In this document: positions 9,009 through 17,742 of the stretch, one piece after another | Position numbering within the stretch: the first letter of the stretch is position 1 | Layout of the letters: every line of letters starts with the position of its first letter | Origin: Botrimarina mediterranea | Lineage (GTDB): Bacteria; Planctomycetota; Planctomycetia; Pirellulales; Lacipirellulaceae | Assembly: GCF_007753265.1 (NCBI RefSeq) | Contig: NZ_CP036349.1 | Location: 4,497,363 to 4,561,362, forward strand | Reading direction: 5' to 3' | Length of the DNA: 64,000 bases | Notes under the pieces: model-generated | Database searches by the model: none | The model's input: the letters and a program-made list of their open reading frames with translations, nothing else | Told to the model about the DNA's origin: nothing | Program-made: the position numbers and the translations under genes

Positions 9009-10025
9009 ATGGACTACCCCACTCTCTGGTTCGTCCTCCTCGGCGTGTTGCTCACCGGGTACGCGGTGCTGGACGGGTTCGACCTGGGCGTCGCGCTGTG
9101 GCATCCGTTTGCGAAGGACGATGGCGAGCGGCGGCTATTGGTGAACTCGATCGGCCCGTTGTGGGACGGCAACGGTGTGTGGCTCGTGACGTTCGGCGGG
9201 GCGTTGTTTGCGGCGTTTCCTGAGGCGTACGCCACGGCGTTCTCGGGGTTCTATCTGGCTTTCATGGCGGCGCTGGGCGGGCTGATCTTTCGGGCCGTGT
9301 CGATCGAGTTCCGCGGCAAGGTCGATCGCGCGTGGTGGCGGGTGCTGTGGGACACGGTCTTCTTCACGGCGAGCTTCGTCGCAACTGTCGTCTACGGCGC
9401 CGCGGTCGGCGCGGCGATGGCGGGCGTGCCGCTCGATGACCGTGGCATCATGGCGAGCTCGACCCTCGAGCAAATCGGCCTCTTCTCACTGCTCACCGCT
9501 GCGCTGACGCTCTCCGCCTTCGCGCTGCACGGCGCGCTGTTCCTGGGCCTTAAGACCACCGGCGACTTGCAGCGTCGCACACGCACTTGGGCGTGGGGCG
9601 CCTACTTCGCGTACGTTGTGCTGTTCCTGATTACAACGGGCGTCGCCGTCGCTACCATCGACCGGGCCACCAAGAATTTTGACGTCCACCCTTGGGGACT
9701 GATCATCGTGGTGCTCAACTTCCTGGCGGTCGCCAACGTGTCGCGCTGCCTCTACAAGGGGTACGGCGGGCAGGCGTTCATCTCGTCGGGCTGTTCGATC
9801 GCGGCGCTGGTGTTCCTGTTCGGCTTCGCCCTCTTCCCCGACCTCGTGGCGTCTTCGACCGACCCCGCCAACAGCCTGACGATCTACAACTCGGCGTCGT
9901 CCACAGCGACGCTCAAGCTGATGGCCCTCTTCGCCCTGATCGGCATGCCCTTCGTGCTGGCGTACACGTCGGTGGTCTACTGGACCTTCCGAGGCAAAGT
10001 CCGCATCGACAAACACAGCTACTGA
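9009..10025 (+). CDS. cydB: cytochrome bd ubiquinol oxidase subunit II
   Basis: A 338-aa membrane protein with eight to nine predicted helices, the partner of CydA in the bd oxidase. Diagnostic stretches are visible: WFVLLGVLLTGYAVLDGFDL, then GPLWDGNGVWLVTFGGALFA and FPEAYATAFSGFYL. The longer reading frame begins at 8955. I chose the ATG at 9009 (MDYPTLWFVLLG) because CydB proteins start just before the first helix and the upstream part is repeat DNA. No cydX or cydCD was found nearby. The gene ends at a family A repeat that separates it from the convergent resB-ccsA gene. Confidence 0.93.
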   Translation: MDYPTLWFVLLGVLLTGYAVLDGFDLGVALWHPFAKDDGERRLLVNSIGPLWDGNGVWLVTFGGALFAAFPEAYATAFSGFYLAFMAALGGLIFRAVSIEFRGKVDRAWWRVLWDTVFFTASFVATVVYGAAVGAAMAGVPLDDRGIMASSTLEQIGLFSLLTAALTLSAFALHGALFLGLKTTGDLQRRTRTWAWGAYFAYVVLFLITTGVAVATIDRATKNFDVHPWGLIIVVLNFLAVANVSRCLYKGYGGQAFISSGCSIAALVFLFGFALFPDLVASSTDPANSLTIYNSASSTATLKLMALFALIGMPFVLAYTSVVYWTFRGKVRIDKHSY

Positions 10026-10032
10026 TCCATGT

Positions 10033-10186
10033 ATCGCGCAGAGACGCGGAGACGCGGAGACACATTCTTAAGACTCACTCAAAGGCGCTAAGACGCAAAG
10101 AACGAAAGCAATAAAGCCCTTGCGGCTTTGCGTGAGCCATCCCGCTCAGCACTCTTTCTCTGCGTCTCCGCGTCTCTGCGCGAGAC
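10033..10186. repeat. bipartite nested inverted repeat, family A copy 4
   Basis: The outer arms GCGCAGAGACGCGGAGACG and CTCTGCGTCTCCGCGTCTCT match, and the inner arms ACTCACTCAAAGGCGCTAAG and GCGGCTTTGCGTGAGC match partially. The element lies between the convergent cydB and ccs genes and ends at the ccs stop codon. Confidence 0.8.
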
Positions 10187-13100
10187 CTAAGCAACTTGCT
10201 TGTAGCGTGACGGTAAGAGGGCAAGGGTCATTACCAGCAGTTGGCTTGTCGCGAAGAAGAGGAGCATGCTGGCCGTGTTGCTTTCGGAGGCGCCGTAGGC
10301 GTGGAGGCCGACGCCTAGTTCGTTGACGCCGAACCAGCTCCAGGTGGTGACGATGTTGCCGCCGACGGCGAGCGTGGCGAAGCCCACCGGGCCGATCATC
10401 TTGCCCCAGCGGGCGTGCAGCACCAGGGCGTTCCAGAGCACGATGATCAGGGCGCCGTTCTCCTTCGGGTCCCAGCCCCAGAAGCGGCCCCACGAGTCGT
10501 CCGCCCACAAGCCGCCGAGCACGGTGCCGACGAAGCTAAAGAGCAGCGCGAAGCAGAGCGTGCCGTAAGCCATGCGGATGAGTTGGTCGCCAACTTGCTT
10601 GGTGAGCAGACTCTTTGCGCCCACCAGCCGGGGGGCGCCCATCGCGATCAGGTAACCGGCGCCGAGGAAGCCAGCGAGGTACGTCGTCGAGTAACCGAGC
10701 GTCACACAGACGACGTGCGTCGCGAGCCAGAACTGCGTGTCGAGCACCGCGCGGAGGACGGTGTACGTGTCGCCGTCGAGCGACAGGTAGTGAGCCACCA
10801 CCAGCGTCGCGAAGCCCAACAAGCTCGCCACAGCGCTGCCGATGCCGATCTTGTAGATCGCTTCGTACGCCACGCCGAACAGCACCGCGCCCCAGCCGAT
10901 GAACACCGCCGACGAATAGAGGTTCGTCACCGGCGGCCGGCCCGAAATGTAGATACGGCCCACCAAGGCGAACGTGTGCACGAGCAGCGTCACAACGATC
11001 ACCGCGAGCGCCGCACGCCCCAACGCCTTCGTCACGGTCCCCTGACCCAGCCACGACAACGCTGTCAGCACGAACGCCACGAGGTACATCGCCGCGCAGT
11101 AATAGAAAGGGCTAAAGTGGCTGAAGAAGTGCTCGAACCGCACTGCGGCGGCGTCGAGCCTTTCGGACGAGGCGAGTTTCGCCAACACCTCGGGCGAGGA
11201 TTCGAGCGAACGCTCGTACTTCTCGATCGCCGCTTCGATGTCGGTGAGGCTATCGCCGAACTCCTTGGGCATGCCGCGGTTGTACGCCGTGAGGGCGTCG
11301 CTCCAAGCGGCGCCGGCGGGCTCGAGCGGCTGCTTGGTCGCCAGCCGCATCAGGTTCGCCAGGTTCGACTGGAAGAGCGTCGACCACTCGCCATCGGCCT
11401 CGCTCGGCGGCACGGCGAGCACCGCGCCGGAGCGGCTGAGTCTCTCGGCGTTGGCCTGCGCGGCGACGAGCTGCTGCCGCACCTCTTGTTCGTTCTCGCC
11501 GTTGATGCGCGGGTCGCCGAAAGCGCCGGCAAGCTGGTGCACCAGCGTAATCTTGTCCGCCAGGGCGAGCGTCTGTTGCTGGACGAGCGACAAGGGCTCG
11601 GCTTCCTCGCCCGCCTTCTTCGCCTCCTCGATCGCCGCTTGCTGCGCGATCGCGGCGTCGAACTGTTTCGCGAAGCCGGCCTCGGGGTTCATCACTTCTT
11701 CGTAGCTGTAACGGAAGAAGCCCGTGCGGTGTTCGAGACCCAGCGCGTCGAGCAACTCGAGGCTCTCGATGCGGAACACCGGGTGTTGCGCCCAACCCTC
11801 GCGCCCCGAGATCGTTTCGAGCAGCCACTGCGTCGCCGGCAGGCCGTCGCGGTCGTCCTTGTCTTCGAAGACTTCTTGCCGGGCGCTGATCGCCTGCAGC
11901 GTCGTGCGGGCGAGCGTGTCGATCGGTTTGATGCGGCCCCCCTCGGCGACCGGCAACGCGCCGAAGCGCTGGATCGCCATCGCCCCCGCTGCGTCGCTCG
12001 GCGGGCTTGCCTTGCTACCGAAGTAAGCGACCGCCACCACCGCGGCGAGCGCTGGCGCCCACACGATCGGCTGCTTCCAAGCGGCCGCTGAGAGCAGGCT
12101 CGGGCCCGCTTCGTCGGCGGCGTTCGCCTTCGCTAGGCGGTTCGCTTCTTCGACGCGCCGCCGTGCGAAGCGCGTCAGCGTGCCCATGAAGTGCACGAGC
12201 ATTCCCAGGCCGACGTAAACGCAGCTCACATACGGGATCATCCAGCCCGTGTTGCTGACCACCTGGAGGACGGTCCCCTGCTCGGTGACTTCGTCATAGC
12301 CCTGCTGGTAGAGCGTATCGCCGGCGTAGCGCAGCGGGTTGTTCATCCAGATCTTCGCGTCGCGTTCGACGCCGCGCGACGGGTCATTGATCACGACGTC
12401 CGACTGAAAGTTCTTCGGGACGTTGGTCCCCGAGTACCGATCGAACCGGAAGTCTTGCAGCGTGACCGAATAGTCCTTGTAGAGCCGCTTGAAGCGCAGA
12501 TCGACGCCGTACGTCTCGCCACCGGCCTCGATCGGCTGCGAGAGCAGGCCGATACCGCCGCCCCCGGGCGTGCGCATGTACGAGTTTGACACCAGCCACA
12601 CGCCGAGCGACTTGCCGGTCTCCTTGTCGATCGGCTCGACGTAGGCCGAAGGCCGGTTGACGCCGCTGGCGGCCGAGGCGCCCGACACCGAACGATTCGC
12701 TAGCGCGATGCGCTGCAAGCCGGCGCCTTGCGTGGCGGGGTTCTCGGCGACAGGGCCCACCGCGGCGAGCGTCGAGTTTTCGTCGAACCGCACGACCTTG
12801 AGATCGAATGGCAGGTCGGGATGCTTCACGACTTCGCCCGACTTGGCGGCTTTGGCGAGCACGTTCTGTGGCACGACGGTGACGCGCTGCGTGTCTCCTT
12901 CGTCGGCGACGACCGCTAGTTCGACGCTGCGGATGTCCTCGGCATAGTTGGCGGTCGCGCCCTCCTGGATGGACATGACGCCCTCGACGTGGGCGAGGTC
13001 CACCACCAGTTCATTCACCAACAGCAGCGCCACGCCGGCGTGCAGCAGCACGATGCCCGCGCGCTGCTTGAAAGCCAGCAGACAGCCCACGAGGCACAGC

Positions 13101-13846
13101 ACCGCGGCGCCGCAAGACTTCGTGAGTTGCCACAGAATGCGCATGCCCGAGTTGTCAGGCGCGGCCGAGGGATACAAGAACAGGTACGCCGCGACGCCGA
13201 GCAGCACGAGACTCAGCGCCATCGCCAGGCCCCACTCCGCGGTTCGCAATCGCGCGCGGGCTTGTAGCGACCAATACGTCATCACGAGCGCTAGGCCCGC
13301 GATGCCGGCGCGCATGGCTTGCCAGAGGCCGTCACTGAAAGCCGGCGACAGTTCGTCACCGACCGTCTTGTCGCCGAAGATGACCCACGCCGTCGCCGCC
13401 ACGCCCGCCACGACAAGCGCGAGCCCGGCCGCCAGCCGGCCGCCCTTCGACGCGACCTTGAAGCGCACCGAATGCGCGGCGAGCAGGTTGAGGAACATCG
13501 CCACACCGATCAGCTTGCCGCCGGGGAACAAGAAACCCCCCGTGATCGGCTGCGCCTCGCTCTTGGTGAACATCTCCACCAGCCGCGCGAACGCCTGCCA
13601 TTCGATCGTCGCCACCCAGACGCGGAAGTAGTTCTCTTCGACCACGTACCAAACGTCGTGGTCCACCTGGGCAAGCGTCCCCGCGAAGACCAAGAAGATC
13701 GCCAGCGAGAAGAGCACGACCGTCAACCGCAGCGACGCCAACGGCCCGAGCAGCCGCTCCAGCGTCGACGCCTCGCGTCGAGAGCGCGGCGCGTCGGTCG
13801 GTCGTGCCGTCGTGGCACTGGGAGTAGCTTCGAGGGTCGCGCCCAT
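10187..13846 (-). CDS. cytochrome c biogenesis fusion protein ResB-CcsA
   Basis: A 1219-aa polytopic membrane protein combining a ResB/Ccs1-like N-terminal half with a CcsA/ResC C-terminal half. This is the system II machine that moves haem across the membrane and attaches it to apocytochrome c. ResB features: helices in the first 150 residues and an extracytoplasmic beta-rich region with LRFKRLYKDYSVTLQDFRFD near residue 430-460. CcsA features: the haem-handling WWD motif as WGRFWGWDPKENGAL near residue 1119, THVVCVTLGYSTTYLAGFLG before it and VTTWSWFGVNELGVGLHAYG after it. A long helical extracytoplasmic insert (about 650-880) separates the halves. Natural fusions of this kind (CcsBA) are known from epsilonproteobacteria and Bacteroidetes. 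There are no system II partners nearby. Confidence 0.92.
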   Translation of the reverse strand: MGATLEATPSATTARPTDAPRSRREASTLERLLGPLASLRLTVVLFSLAIFLVFAGTLAQVDHDVWYVVEENYFRVWVATIEWQAFARLVEMFTKSEAQPITGGFLFPGGKLIGVAMFLNLLAAHSVRFKVASKGGRLAAGLALVVAGVAATAWVIFGDKTVGDELSPAFSDGLWQAMRAGIAGLALVMTYWSLQARARLRTAEWGLAMALSLVLLGVAAYLFLYPSAAPDNSGMRILWQLTKSCGAAVLCLVGCLLAFKQRAGIVLLHAGVALLLVNELVVDLAHVEGVMSIQEGATANYAEDIRSVELAVVADEGDTQRVTVVPQNVLAKAAKSGEVVKHPDLPFDLKVVRFDENSTLAAVGPVAENPATQGAGLQRIALANRSVSGASAASGVNRPSAYVEPIDKETGKSLGVWLVSNSYMRTPGGGGIGLLSQPIEAGGETYGVDLRFKRLYKDYSVTLQDFRFDRYSGTNVPKNFQSDVVINDPSRGVERDAKIWMNNPLRYAGDTLYQQGYDEVTEQGTVLQVVSNTGWMIPYVSCVYVGLGMLVHFMGTLTRFARRRVEEANRLAKANAADEAGPSLLSAAAWKQPIVWAPALAAVVAVAYFGSKASPPSDAAGAMAIQRFGALPVAEGGRIKPIDTLARTTLQAISARQEVFEDKDDRDGLPATQWLLETISGREGWAQHPVFRIESLELLDALGLEHRTGFFRYSYEEVMNPEAGFAKQFDAAIAQQAAIEEAKKAGEEAEPLSLVQQQTLALADKITLVHQLAGAFGDPRINGENEQEVRQQLVAAQANAERLSRSGAVLAVPPSEADGEWSTLFQSNLANLMRLATKQPLEPAGAAWSDALTAYNRGMPKEFGDSLTDIEAAIEKYERSLESSPEVLAKLASSERLDAAAVRFEHFFSHFSPFYYCAAMYLVAFVLTALSWLGQGTVTKALGRAALAVIVVTLLVHTFALVGRIYISGRPPVTNLYSSAVFIGWGAVLFGVAYEAIYKIGIGSAVASLLGFATLVVAHYLSLDGDTYTVLRAVLDTQFWLATHVVCVTLGYSTTYLAGFLGAGYLIAMGAPRLVGAKSLLTKQVGDQLIRMAYGTLCFALLFSFVGTVLGGLWADDSWGRFWGWDPKENGALIIVLWNALVLHARWGKMIGPVGFATLAVGGNIVTTWSWFGVNELGVGLHAYGASESNTASMLLFFATSQLLVMTLALLPSRYKQVA

Positions 13847-13883
13847 TTAATTCGCCTGCAAGAATGCGATGGCTTCTTCATTA

Positions 13884-13910
13884 CTCCCCTCCCGTTTGTG
13901 GGGAGGGGCA
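13884..13910. repeat. short G/C hairpin, CTCCCCTC/GGGGAGGGG type
   Basis: CTCCCCTCCC pairs with GGGGAGGGG across a TTTGT loop just upstream of the ccs gene. A closely related hairpin sequence occurs inside the bioA coding region near 24743. Confidence 0.6.
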
Positions 13911-13928
13911 TTTCTCACCCGATAATTT

Positions 13929-14012
13929 GCAGGAGGCGTCTCCGACGCCGATGACGCGCACCACGCCGCTGCGGAATGGATGCCGTCATCGGCGTCGTAG
14001 ACGCCTCCTACA
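13929..14012. repeat. inverted repeat, family B copy 1
   Basis: A palindromic element of about 85 bp. The left end AGGAGGCGTCTCCGACGCCG pairs with the right end CGGCGTCGTAGACGCCTCCT, and the inner core GATGACGCGCACCA is shared with the other copies. It is inverted relative to copies at 18616 and 24077. Confidence 0.85.
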
Positions 14013-14019
14013 TGAATTG

Positions 14020-15159
14020 TTATTTCTCGGCGCCTTCAAGCGACAACGACTCAAGCCACTTCTTGAACGCGTCGCGCTCGTTCGCCACCTCTTCGACGGG
14101 ACCGCGGAGCTTGAAGAACCAGACCTGGCCTTCGCGCTCGACCATCGCGGCGTGCGTCGTCTCCGTCTTGCCGACCATCTCGAAGTACGCGCCGTCACTG
14201 CCGAGCAGTTTCATTTCTTCGGTCTGGGCCTCGAGCTCGTCGGCGGTCGTGGGCTCGAGCCCGATCTCGCCGCGCCAACGGTTGACGTTCTCCAAGCGGT
14301 CGCCCATCGCGCCGGTAAGCGGAAACGCGAAGCCCGTCAGCACCGCTCCGCCGGGCGTGCGGAGCGACGCCTTGCGCATCGCGCTGCCGGGCTCTTCGGT
14401 CCAACCGTCGGGCGTCGTCGATTGCAACTCCGACTGGTACTTCATCTCGCGCTGCTCAGCAGCGGGCGCGGCCGGCGCCGCGGGTGGCGTCGCGCTGGCG
14501 AAAGGCGCGGCGCCGCCGGCGAAGGGCGCCATCGTGCCGCCGTCGAACCAGCCGACCGTGTCGAACAGCACCGCGCCCTCGGCCACGTCGGCGAGGGGCT
14601 TCAGCTCGTCCCCAATGGCCTCGGCGGCGAGCGGCGGCTGTTGCAGCTGCTTCCGCCAGCGGTTGGCGTTGTCGAGCACCTGCGCGTCCCAGTCGCCGAC
14701 GAGCGGCAGACCAATGACGCTCATTTCGATCGACTCGGTCCCTTCTTCCGCCGGGACCTTGAGCGTCGCCAGCCGCATGCCGCCGGCCTCCTCCTCGGTC
14801 CAGCCCTCGGGCGTCTCCCACTTCGGCTTGTCGCCTTCGAACCGCACCGAGGCGAGGAACGCGGTGACCGCGTCTGCCGCGTCGTCGATCGCCGCCTTCG
14901 GACCGACGGCCTTGAAGAACCACGCCTGGCTCGGCCCGGGCACGATCGACCCGATCATCCGATCCGTCGGCTCGCCGCTCGGCGGCTTAGCGGCGGTTTC
15001 GGGAGCAACGGGTTGCGGCGTCTCGCTCGCGGCGCTCGGCGCGTCGGCGGGCTTGGCGATCCGGTAGGTGCGGACCTCTTCCTCGGGACGGCACCCAGCA
15101 AGGGCGACAATACACAGGGCGAGCGCGACCACGGGGGCCGCTCGGCGGGTGAAGAGCAC
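14020..15159 (-). CDS. putative lipoprotein with duplicated domain
   Basis: With the GTG start at 15159 this is a 379-aa protein with a lipoprotein signal (hydrophobic run ending VALAGC). That start places the signal peptide at the N-terminus. The in-frame ATG at 15306 would add 49 residues in front of it. I do not recognise the family. Two segments repeat each other: GWTEEEAGGMRLATLKVP (about residue 125) versus GWTEEPGSAMRKASLRTP (about 255), and NANRWRKQLQ versus NVNRWRGEIG. Two WFF(K) blocks, QAWFFKAVGP and QVWFFKLRGP, also repeat. The two halves are joined by an Ala/Pro-rich linker. The function is unknown; it is exported and probably membrane-anchored. Confidence 0.72.
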   Translation of the reverse strand: MLFTRRAAPVVALALCIVALAGCRPEEEVRTYRIAKPADAPSAASETPQPVAPETAAKPPSGEPTDRMIGSIVPGPSQAWFFKAVGPKAAIDDAADAVTAFLASVRFEGDKPKWETPEGWTEEEAGGMRLATLKVPAEEGTESIEMSVIGLPLVGDWDAQVLDNANRWRKQLQQPPLAAEAIGDELKPLADVAEGAVLFDTVGWFDGGTMAPFAGGAAPFASATPPAAPAAPAAEQREMKYQSELQSTTPDGWTEEPGSAMRKASLRTPGGAVLTGFAFPLTGAMGDRLENVNRWRGEIGLEPTTADELEAQTEEMKLLGSDGAYFEMVGKTETTHAAMVEREGQVWFFKLRGPVEEVANERDAFKKWLESLSLEGAEK

Positions 15160-15348
15160 GGGCTTTTTGGGACCGGTGGCGGAGATTGGCGCCGCCAGAC
15201 GTTCTGGCAGCGAGCCCCCTATCTTACGGCCCCGCGGGGAGCGCGGCCTACCCGTATCGCGGACGCCGAGGCGCGGCAAACCGCCGCACAGGGTGGCCCA
15301 CGTCACACCTTCGAGGTCCCTGCGTCCCCGCTTCGACGTGTGGCTAGT

Positions 15349-16776
15349 CTATTGCCCGACGATGCTCAGGAGGCCTTCCATGAGGCCGCTGCTGAACGCG
15401 AAGGGCTCGTCCCAGGACCACATGGTCTGCATCAGGTCCATCGCCATGACGCCGGCCAGCAGCATCGAGAAGAAGCCGGCGATCAACATGCCGAGCACCC
15501 AACCCGGGAACGGAACCTCTTGGGAAGAGCCGACCGCGACCGGGGCGGCGGCCGCCTCGGTCCCGAAGCCGCCGGCGTCGAAACCGCCGCCGAAATCGTC
15601 GTCCCCCTCGCCTTCGTCGATCGCCTCGAAACCGGGGAGGTCCTCGTCCTCCTCACCGACCTCTTCGAGGGCGACGATCTGCGAGCTGTCTTCTTCCTCG
15701 TCGCCGCTGTCGGCAGGGGTGAGTTGGAAGTCTTCGCCACCCAGGCCCGACATCACCGAGCCCATGCCCGACGCGCCCGATCCGGCCGCCGAGAGGGCCG
15801 CCAAGTCCAGGGCCGATCCGATCTGCGAGCCGCCCAGGTCGAGCGGCACCTCGTCCAAGGCAAAGCCGCTGTCCGAGGGGGAGAGGTTGATGCCGCTATC
15901 GCCCGTGGCTAGACCGTCTGAACCGTCCGAGCCGCCGAGCACAAGGTCGTCATCCTCGTCTTCGCCGAGCTGAATGCTGTCGATGCCGCCCAGGCCGCTG
16001 ACGCTACCGGGGCCAGAGAGACCCGGCGAACCGGCCTCGTCGACATCGCCCTTGCCGAGCACGTCCGAGCCACGGACAGCCGAGGCGTCGCCCAGGTCGA
16101 GGTCGATGTCGCTGTCCGAGCCGAGCTTGAGGCTCGACTCTGCCTTGGCAATTTCCTCGGACGCCTTGCGAGCGGCTTCGGCGTGCTTGGCCTCGAAGAC
16201 GCGCGACTCGGTCTCAAGGTCGAGCTCAAGCTCGTCAAGGTCCTCGAACGCACTGGAGCCGGGTTTGGGGCCCGCTTTGGCGGCGGCGTCGCTGCCGCTA
16301 GCGAGCATCAAGTCGTCTTCGAGCGACAGATCGCTCTTGCCGATGATCGTGCTCTGCGGGCGCGGGATGCCCCCTTCGATCTCGTCATCACCGGTGAGCA
16401 GGATCGACTCGGCATCGTCGCCATCGCCCAACGGCTCGACGCCCAGACCGATGTCGTCATCATCGTCCGCCGAACCGCCGATCTCGGTCGGCGGGGCTTC
16501 ATCGGGGGCGTCATCGTCCAGCTTGACCTCGGGTAGGTCGTCGCCCAAATCGCCGAGGCTGTACTCCTCCGCGGCGTCGAGAGTGAAGTCCTCGCCCTCG
16601 TCCTCGGGGGGGATGCCCTCCGATTCGAGCCGCTCGATGTGCTCGGTGCGGAACTTCCAGCTCGTCCCGTCCTTGTAGCCGTTGATCACGTTGGCGTCAC
16701 GAAGGTGATTGAGCCGTTCCTTCGTGATCCCAAGGCGGGCGGCGGCGTCTTCGAGGCTGATGAACTTCTGCGACAT
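15349..16776 (-). CDS. predicted membrane-tethered excisionase-fold DNA-binding protein
   Basis: A 475-aa protein with three clear parts. Residues 1-52 (SLEDAAARLGITKERLNHLR, then GWKFR-like TSWKFRTEHIERLE) form a MerR/excisionase-type helix-turn-helix. Residues about 55-415 are a very acidic Ser/Gly/Asp-rich low-complexity region with repeated DSG motifs (GDSGINLSPSDSGFALDEVP). Residues about 425-446 are one strong hydrophobic helix (GWVLGMLIAGFFSMLLAGVM), followed by a short tail. The architecture suggests a DNA-binding head tied to the cytoplasmic membrane by a disordered acidic linker (inference). I recall similar proteins in other planctomycetes, without a known function. It is followed by a lipoprotein gene on the same strand. 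Confidence 0.78.
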   Translation of the reverse strand: MSQKFISLEDAAARLGITKERLNHLRDANVINGYKDGTSWKFRTEHIERLESEGIPPEDEGEDFTLDAAEEYSLGDLGDDLPEVKLDDDAPDEAPPTEIGGSADDDDDIGLGVEPLGDGDDAESILLTGDDEIEGGIPRPQSTIIGKSDLSLEDDLMLASGSDAAAKAGPKPGSSAFEDLDELELDLETESRVFEAKHAEAARKASEEIAKAESSLKLGSDSDIDLDLGDASAVRGSDVLGKGDVDEAGSPGLSGPGSVSGLGGIDSIQLGEDEDDDLVLGGSDGSDGLATGDSGINLSPSDSGFALDEVPLDLGGSQIGSALDLAALSAAGSGASGMGSVMSGLGGEDFQLTPADSGDEEEDSSQIVALEEVGEEDEDLPGFEAIDEGEGDDDFGGGFDAGGFGTEAAAAPVAVGSSQEVPFPGWVLGMLIAGFFSMLLAGVMAMDLMQTMWSWDEPFAFSSGLMEGLLSIVGQ

Positions 16777-16845
16777 AGCGACGACAGTTCGGGCGGGGAG
16801 AGTTCGGTCGTAAGGCGCTAGCGGCAGCGGGCTAGCGCTATTGCG

Positions 16846-17400
16846 TTAACGGGGACCCCGGGCCTCGTCGAGCATCGCTTGGATGTCTTTCGGGGCGGGG
16901 GCACCGCTGTTGAATTGTTCGAGTCGGAGGTCGGCCGACAAGTTACGGACGGACTTCAGCATAATCTGACCGCTGCCCGCGTCGACGTGGTAAACGGCGA
17001 AGACTTGGCGGACTGGGTCAAAAATCAGGGCCGCGTGCGGGCCGTTCGGATTTTCCAGGATTTTCCACTGGGTCTGCCCCCCCGCCGGCGGCGCCGCCAC
17101 GGCGGGCAGCGGTGGGCTGGCGGCCGCGGTTGTCGATCGGGCGGCGAAACTGAGCGGCTCCTCCGACGGCGGCGGATCGGTCGGCAGCGGATCGGTTTCC
17201 AATGGATTGGTCGGCAGGGGGTCGGCTGCCAAAGGCTGTTCAATGGCTTGAATTCGGCCTGTTTTCGCGCCCCCCGACTGAACCCTTCGGTCCCCCTCAG
17301 CAGGCGGCCAGACGAAGCCCTGGGCCGCCACAGCGGTCGCTACGGCCAACATAAGGACGACAGCCAACCCGCGGCTCGCGGGACGCTGGTGGATGGTCAT
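16846..17400 (-). CDS. small secreted protein, function unknown
   Basis: A 184-aa protein with a signal peptide (LAVVLMLAVATAVAAQ), then a proline-rich stretch with repeated PLPT/PLET units, then a compact C-terminal domain of about 75 residues (WKILENPNGPHAALIFDPVR onward). The ATG at 17400 is preceded by AAGGAG at a spacing of 8, a good ribosome binding site, and is preferred over the in-frame start at 17448. I do not recognise the C-terminal domain. It lies upstream of the HTH protein gene on the same strand, 69 bp away, so the two could be cotranscribed. Confidence 0.65.
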   Translation of the reverse strand: MTIHQRPASRGLAVVLMLAVATAVAAQGFVWPPAEGDRRVQSGGAKTGRIQAIEQPLAADPLPTNPLETDPLPTDPPPSEEPLSFAARSTTAAASPPLPAVAAPPAGGQTQWKILENPNGPHAALIFDPVRQVFAVYHVDAGSGQIMLKSVRNLSADLRLEQFNSGAPAPKDIQAMLDEARGPR

Positions 17401-17538
17401 GGCAGAGGCTCCTTCCTCGGGGAATCGTTGGGAAATCCGGCTCGCCACCGCAACGAGCGGCGATCCAGGTAATTCTACGTAGTTTCGCTAACCACTTCCA
17501 ACAACGCCGGTCGGAAAACTGGCCGAATACGAGTTGCG

Positions 17539-17612
17539 GCGAGCTGGCGACGTGAGTCGTCGGTGGGAAGCGGGTACCAGGCGTCCACCGACGACTCACG
17601 TCGCCGGCTCGC
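17539..17612. repeat. inverted repeat, family C copy 1
   Basis: A near-perfect palindrome. The left side reads GCGACGTGAGTCGTCGGTGG and the right side CCACCGACGACTCACGTCGC, around a short AAGCGGGTACCAGGCGT centre. The other copy is at 23100, after gatB. Confidence 0.85.
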
Positions 17613-17742
17613 TACGGGTCGAGGTAGCGAGCCTAGCTCGGGGGGCTCCCCTACTTTTTCCGCTACGGGTAGTTTGGGTCGTGCCGGACAACCTGCGCCC
17701 AGCGTTGGCGCACTCCCGAACACGGACCCCCTAATCGACGTC

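Noticed and set aside
10415-12091. 558-codon open frame antisense to the ResB-CcsA gene
   Set aside because: Typical high-GC shadow rich in Arg/Glu/His; the sense gene carries the WWD motif.
13864-15912. 682-codon plus-strand frame across the lipoprotein and HTH genes
   Set aside because: Crosses two convincing minus-strand genes and a family B repeat; composition is that of a shadow.
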